Source of the DNA: a virus
Virus record (IMG/VR): IMGVR_UViG_3300000553_000105
Coordinates: 1-39,772 of that record
Strand: one strand, 5' to 3'
Length of the DNA stretch: 39,772 nucleotides
Position numbers and translations under genes: made by a program. Below are positions 36,757 through 39,772 of the stretch, piece after piece (position 1 is the stretch's first letter; every line of letters begins with the position of its first letter). The notes under the pieces were generated by a model. It was not told the DNA's origin and made no database searches. It saw only the letters and a list, made by a program, of their open reading frames with translations.

Positions 36757-37260
36757 ATGCAAACTGGAATTTTAATTACCAATAATGGTACGCATTCGGC
36801 AGAAGATTGGGGCTATTCTTCAGCTTCAATGTTGCTTATTGCGCTAGAAGTTGATCCAAATTCTGCTAGTGCTACCAAAATTGAAATGGCCAAAGATGCC
36901 ATTCGTGGTCCTTTAGCTAAGGTTTTTGAGAAACATCATGATGCTATTATCTCTTTTGAGAAACAGAAGCTGGCTTCTGGCGATCATACTAGATTGACTG
37001 CAAATCTTGATGCTACGGAAGCGACTGATATTGAGCAAGGCGTTAAAGATATTATGGATGTTATTCGTCCATTGCTTGCTCAGTTTACCAAAGACCCTGC
37101 TGCTTCTGAGGCTGAAGTAGTCAATCACATTCGATCGCGGCTCCATATGGACCTGAGAACGGCGCAGCAGGTTGAGAGGTCCTGGCACGCTGATAAAAAT
37201 CCTTCCTTGGATGAGTCCAAGAAGTTCCGTGCTACTTTCCATCCTGGCGCTGGAGTTTAA
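36757..37260 (+). CDS. Hypothetical protein, late operon
   Basis: A 167-residue protein with a helical character (MAKDAIRGPLAKVFEKHHDA, DIEQGVKDIMDVIRPLLAQF), unlike the beta-rich neighbours, and a C-terminal LDESKKFRATFHPGAGV. A non-structural helper or tail-chaperone-like role is possible but I cannot support one. Confidence 0.6.
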   Translation: MQTGILITNNGTHSAEDWGYSSASMLLIALEVDPNSASATKIEMAKDAIRGPLAKVFEKHHDAIISFEKQKLASGDHTRLTANLDATEATDIEQGVKDIMDVIRPLLAQFTKDPAASEAEVVNHIRSRLHMDLRTAQQVERSWHADKNPSLDESKKFRATFHPGAGV

Positions 37261-37263
37261 TCG

Positions 37264-37728
37264 ATGGCTGGTTATACGACTGCGATGCCAACCAGCTTCA
37301 AATTGGAGCTGATGACTGGCCTCCACAATTTTACTATCACAACCGGTAATGACTTTAGGATTGCGCTTGGAAAAGCTACTCCTACTGGCACTTATGATTC
37401 AACGACTACTAACTATACCACTTTAACTGGCAACTCTGACGAGTTAGCGAGCGGTTCTGGATATGCTACTGGCGGTTATGATATTACTGCTGCCAATAAT
37501 ATCACTCCGCTTACTAGTGGTACTACTGCTTATACCACTCCGAACGTTAATCCTAGCTGGACTTCTGCTTCATTCTCTACCGCTGGTTGTATTATGTATA
37601 ATAATACCAATGGCACTAGGGCGGCGTATGTTGGTTCGTTTGGTGGCACCCAGACTGTGACTGCTGGTACATTTACTATCTTGATGCCAACCAATAACAA
37701 TACCAATGCTCTGTTGCGCTTACAGTAA
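37264..37728 (+). CDS. Conserved phage structural protein
   Basis: A 154-residue beta-rich protein of a type common in phages: TAMPTSFKLELMTGLHNFTI, FRIALGKATPTGTYDST, GYATGGYDITAANN, then an end with FGGTQTVTAGTFTILMP. Relatives sit among tail or virion genes. Very high Thr/Asn/Gly content. Specific function unknown. Confidence 0.7.
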   Translation: MAGYTTAMPTSFKLELMTGLHNFTITTGNDFRIALGKATPTGTYDSTTTNYTTLTGNSDELASGSGYATGGYDITAANNITPLTSGTTAYTTPNVNPSWTSASFSTAGCIMYNNTNGTRAAYVGSFGGTQTVTAGTFTILMPTNNNTNALLRLQ

Positions 37729-37737
37729 GGTGAGATT

Positions 37738-38007
37738 ATGAGTCTTACTATTCAGCAAGCACAGCAAGCTGGACAACTCGCTGCTGGTATCGTAGGATAT
37801 CAGCAGGTTGTTGCTGCTCTCCAAGAAGTTGTGAATACTGGGGATCAAATTGAGTCTATGTCGGCGACTAGATTAAGTAATGGGCTTGTTCTAAATGCTC
37901 CAATTACTTTATCTGTTGCTGATACAGCAGTTATGTTCAGCCAATTGATTGGGATTTATAACGACCTGATAGCAGGATTGCAAGCTCAACTTGCTGCGTT
38001 AGGGTAA
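37738..38007 (+). CDS. Small helical late protein
   Basis: An 89-residue Gln/Ala-rich helical protein (QQAQQAGQLAAGIVGYQQVV, then MFSQLIGIYNDLIAGLQAQL) with a beta hairpin in the middle. Similar small proteins lie between tail or virion genes in related phages. Function unknown. AGGTGAG ribosome site. Confidence 0.6.
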   Translation: MSLTIQQAQQAGQLAAGIVGYQQVVAALQEVVNTGDQIESMSATRLSNGLVLNAPITLSVADTAVMFSQLIGIYNDLIAGLQAQLAALG

Positions 38008-38010
38008 GTT

Positions 38011-38634
38011 ATGGCTGACAATGTCACTACCCAGACTTCAACTTTAGCGACTGTACCAAATGCTACTGGTATTGAAACTCGCGATCAAGGTTCTGGTATT
38101 CAGCGGCAGGTAACTACCACTCTTACTGTCGTTCATCCTAACGCTCAGTTTACACGTCCTGCCAATACTACGGCATATGTTGTCGGCTATGAAGTTTCTA
38201 ATTCTACTACGGCTGGCTCTGTCACAGCTATGAGCTTTGCTGTAGCAAATGGTTCTGCTGTTACTCAATCAAAAGCAACTCTTTCAGTTCGTCGTTGTCG
38301 TATTAAGAAATCTGGTACTGTTCTTACTAATGCTCAATTTCGATTACATCTTTATATTTCTGATCCTACTGCGACGTCAGGCAATACAGCTGGTGACGGC
38401 GCTGCTATGTCAGTTAAAGATACAACTGGTTTCTTAGAAATTGGGTATCTTGACGTTCTTAGTATGATAGCCCTGAATGATTGCGCTATAGGATTTGGCG
38501 TTCCTGTTATTGGTTCTGAAGTGAACGTAGTTCCCACTAGTGGTAATATTTATGGATTACTTGAGGCGCGCGCCGCTTATACGCCAGCTAGTGGTGAAGT
38601 TTTTACTATCCATTTAGAAGCTTGGCAGTGGTAA
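38011..38634 (+). CDS. Conserved virion protein
   Basis: A 207-residue beta-rich protein (YVVGYEVSNSTTAGSVTAMS, NAQFRLHLYISDPTATSGNT, IYGLLEARAAYTPASGEVFT). The last segment (YGLLEARAAYTPASGE) is a recognisable conserved block of phage structural proteins. Probably a baseplate, tail or head-fibre component; the exact role is not visible. Confidence 0.7.
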   Translation: MADNVTTQTSTLATVPNATGIETRDQGSGIQRQVTTTLTVVHPNAQFTRPANTTAYVVGYEVSNSTTAGSVTAMSFAVANGSAVTQSKATLSVRRCRIKKSGTVLTNAQFRLHLYISDPTATSGNTAGDGAAMSVKDTTGFLEIGYLDVLSMIALNDCAIGFGVPVIGSEVNVVPTSGNIYGLLEARAAYTPASGEVFTIHLEAWQW

Positions 38635-38635
38635 G

Positions 38636-39403
38636 ATGCTTGCAGCAGTTCTAGATGCTGAGTGGCATCCGGCAACTATGGCATGGCTTCAACAAGTTCA
38701 GATCGCTGGTGGAAATCCATCAACTATTTATACTGATTGGATTGATAGCGTAATACGCGAATTACTTGCTGCTGGAGTATATAGTCTATTAGATGGACTA
38801 TATATGATGGCGGCGCCAGACGCTATTACTGCTGGAATTAATCTAGTTAATCCTGGAACGTTCACACTCACGAATAGCGGGTGCACTTTCACGGCTAACC
38901 AGGGTTATGCCGGCGCGTCGGGCACCAATGCTGTAAATACGAACGCCTTTCTAAATTTAGCCGGGCTTAATCTGTCACAGAACAACGCCTGTATATTTAC
39001 GTGGAACACGTCAGCTGGAACTACGTTCGAGGCTAATGGATCATTTTCTACTACGAGGACTTACGCTGGCCCCGGAGCAACAGGCGTTGTAACATCAAAT
39101 GTTAACTGTACGACAAATTTAACCATATCGAACTCTACTAGGTCTGGACTATTTCTAAATTCAAGATATGGGGCATCTAATACTGATTGCTGGGCGAATG
39201 GCGTTCTTATAGGAAACCAGACTGCCTCGACGTCAGTCGCTTTGACAGCTATTCCAATCAATGCATCAGGTGTTAGCTCTATCACCAACAATCCCGCTAC
39301 GACCAGTTTGTTCGGCTTCGGCGCAGGTCTTTCTCAACAGCAAGCATCGCTGACATATGAGATTTTTCACCGCTTCACGCAGGCTATTGCTGGAGTAGCA
39401 TAA
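38636..39403 (+). CDS. Tail-fibre-like protein (lectin-type fold)
   Basis: A 255-residue protein. The N-terminal helix-turn IRELLAAGVYSLLDGLYMMA, then CTFTANQGYAGASG and a series of beta strands are typical of phage fibre or fibre-associated proteins with a concanavalin-like sandwich (WNTSAGTTFEANGS, SGLFLNSRYGAS, NGVLIGNQTAST). It may bind host surface glycans. Codon use and Ser/Thr/Asn content match the other virion genes. The stop abuts the next ATG. Confidence 0.7.
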   Translation: MLAAVLDAEWHPATMAWLQQVQIAGGNPSTIYTDWIDSVIRELLAAGVYSLLDGLYMMAAPDAITAGINLVNPGTFTLTNSGCTFTANQGYAGASGTNAVNTNAFLNLAGLNLSQNNACIFTWNTSAGTTFEANGSFSTTRTYAGPGATGVVTSNVNCTTNLTISNSTRSGLFLNSRYGASNTDCWANGVLIGNQTASTSVALTAIPINASGVSSITNNPATTSLFGFGAGLSQQQASLTYEIFHRFTQAIAGVA

Positions 39404-39772
39404 ATGTTGCTCCTTCTATTTGGCGGTGTCGGTAATGTTTCAGCAAGTACCACATTAACTGGAGTTTTTGCTACTGGTGCTGTTGGTTCTGTAACTCCTT
39501 TTGTCAGCGTTAATCAGGCAGGAGTTTTTGGAACAGGTACTGTTAACAGTATTACTTCACAAGTTTCTATTCCAGATACTGGAGTTTTTGCTACTGGTAC
39601 CGTCGGAACAGTAACACTAACCATTTCAAGCAGTGTTACACTTTCTGGAGTTTTTGCGACTGGTGCAGTTGGTACTTTAACTCCAAATGCTAAATATCAA
39701 TTAACTGGAGTTAATGCTACTGGTGCAGTTGGTACTTCAACTCCAAATGTTAACGCTTTATTATCAGGTGTT
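39404..39772 (+). CDS. Partial repeat protein, runs off the window
   Basis: Open from ATG at 39404 to the window end, 123 codons without a stop. After a short start (MLLLFGGVGNVSA) it consists of about 20-22-residue repeats, six of them begun: TGVFATGAVGSVTP, AGVFGTGTVNSITS, TGVFATGTVGTVTL, SGVFATGAVGTLTP, TGVNATGAVGTSTP, SGV. The GVxATGxVGTxT unit recurs in phage virion proteins, where each repeat probably adds a beta-hairpin. The DNA repeats are less exact than the protein ones. Likely a fibre or decoration protein. Confidence 0.75.
   Translation, partial: MLLLLFGGVGNVSASTTLTGVFATGAVGSVTPFVSVNQAGVFGTGTVNSITSQVSIPDTGVFATGTVGTVTLTISSSVTLSGVFATGAVGTLTPNAKYQLTGVNATGAVGTSTPNVNALLSGV

Noticed and set aside
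1-39772. Integrase, repressor-integrase cassette or attachment site
   Set aside because: No integrase or transposase frame was found; the only repressor-like gene is the interrupted HTH gene, so a temperate lifestyle is not supported by this window.

Overview
The window is most of one arm of a tailed double-stranded DNA phage (Caudoviricetes) genome. The evidence is a terminase pair, a DUF1073-type portal, a DUF2184-type major capsid protein, many small overlapping genes on long same-strand runs, a phage tRNA and almost no untranslated spacing. The host is probably an alphaproteobacterium: one early protein resembles GcrA, the cell-cycle regulator of that class, and many of the small proteins have the look of those in phages of alpha- and betaproteobacteria. 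No integrase is visible. Base composition is mostly AT-leaning, with GC-rich patches at about 20.0-21.9 kb and 24.3-25.7 kb. The window ends inside an open gene, so it is not the complete genome.

Layout. (1) 1-14.75 kb is a leftward (minus-strand) early region of more than 40 mostly small genes. It holds nucleotide metabolism (MazG-like, ThyX, an FAD-dependent oxidoreductase), a coiled-coil protein and a candidate ssDNA-binding protein, an ATP-dependent DNA ligase, a Met-type tRNA, and an HNH homing endonuclease with a duplicated tail. A short rightward pair at 9.7-10.4 kb has its own promoter and lies divergent to a helix-turn-helix gene broken by an in-frame TGA. (2) 14.75-15.2 kb is a divergent control region with opposing promoters and three perfect 19-bp tandem repeats. 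(3) 15.2-19.4 kb is a rightward replication operon: small HTH protein, SLOG protein, GcrA-like protein, primase of the archaeo-eukaryotic (AEP) type, and VapE-type P-loop helicase. (4) 19.4-21.06 kb is a repeat-rich untranslated stretch that I read as the likely replication origin. (5) 21.06-21.9 kb holds two rightward genes, with a hairpin between them and a terminator after the second. (6) 22.1-26.7 kb is a second leftward block. It contains a PD-(D/E)XK nuclease-like gene, a protein closely resembling the R67 (DfrB) dihydrofolate reductase, a TGA-interrupted zinc-ribbon gene, a GC-rich island with a nucleoside 2-deoxyribosyltransferase-like protein, and a NusG-like protein. (7) 26.97 kb to the end is the rightward late operon: terminase small and large subunits, portal, a NUDIX-DUF2213 fusion, a virion protein, the major capsid protein, an RNA structure, connector and structural genes, a tail-fibre-like protein and a repeat protein running off the edge.

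How it works together. The AEP primase and VapE helicase probably start replication at the adjacent repeat-rich region. The nucleotide enzymes adjust the thymidylate and folate pools, the ligase and ssDNA-binding protein support replication and recombination, and the NusG-like protein may control late transcription by antitermination. The points most worth following are the DfrB-like protein beside a ThyX pathway that should not need it, a kissing-loop or pseudoknot structure covering the ribosome site just after the capsid gene, two otherwise intact genes each carrying one TGA where Trp fits, and a 9-base sequence repeated in the origin candidate and across the early region. Function calls rest on recognising motifs by eye; no database search was run.
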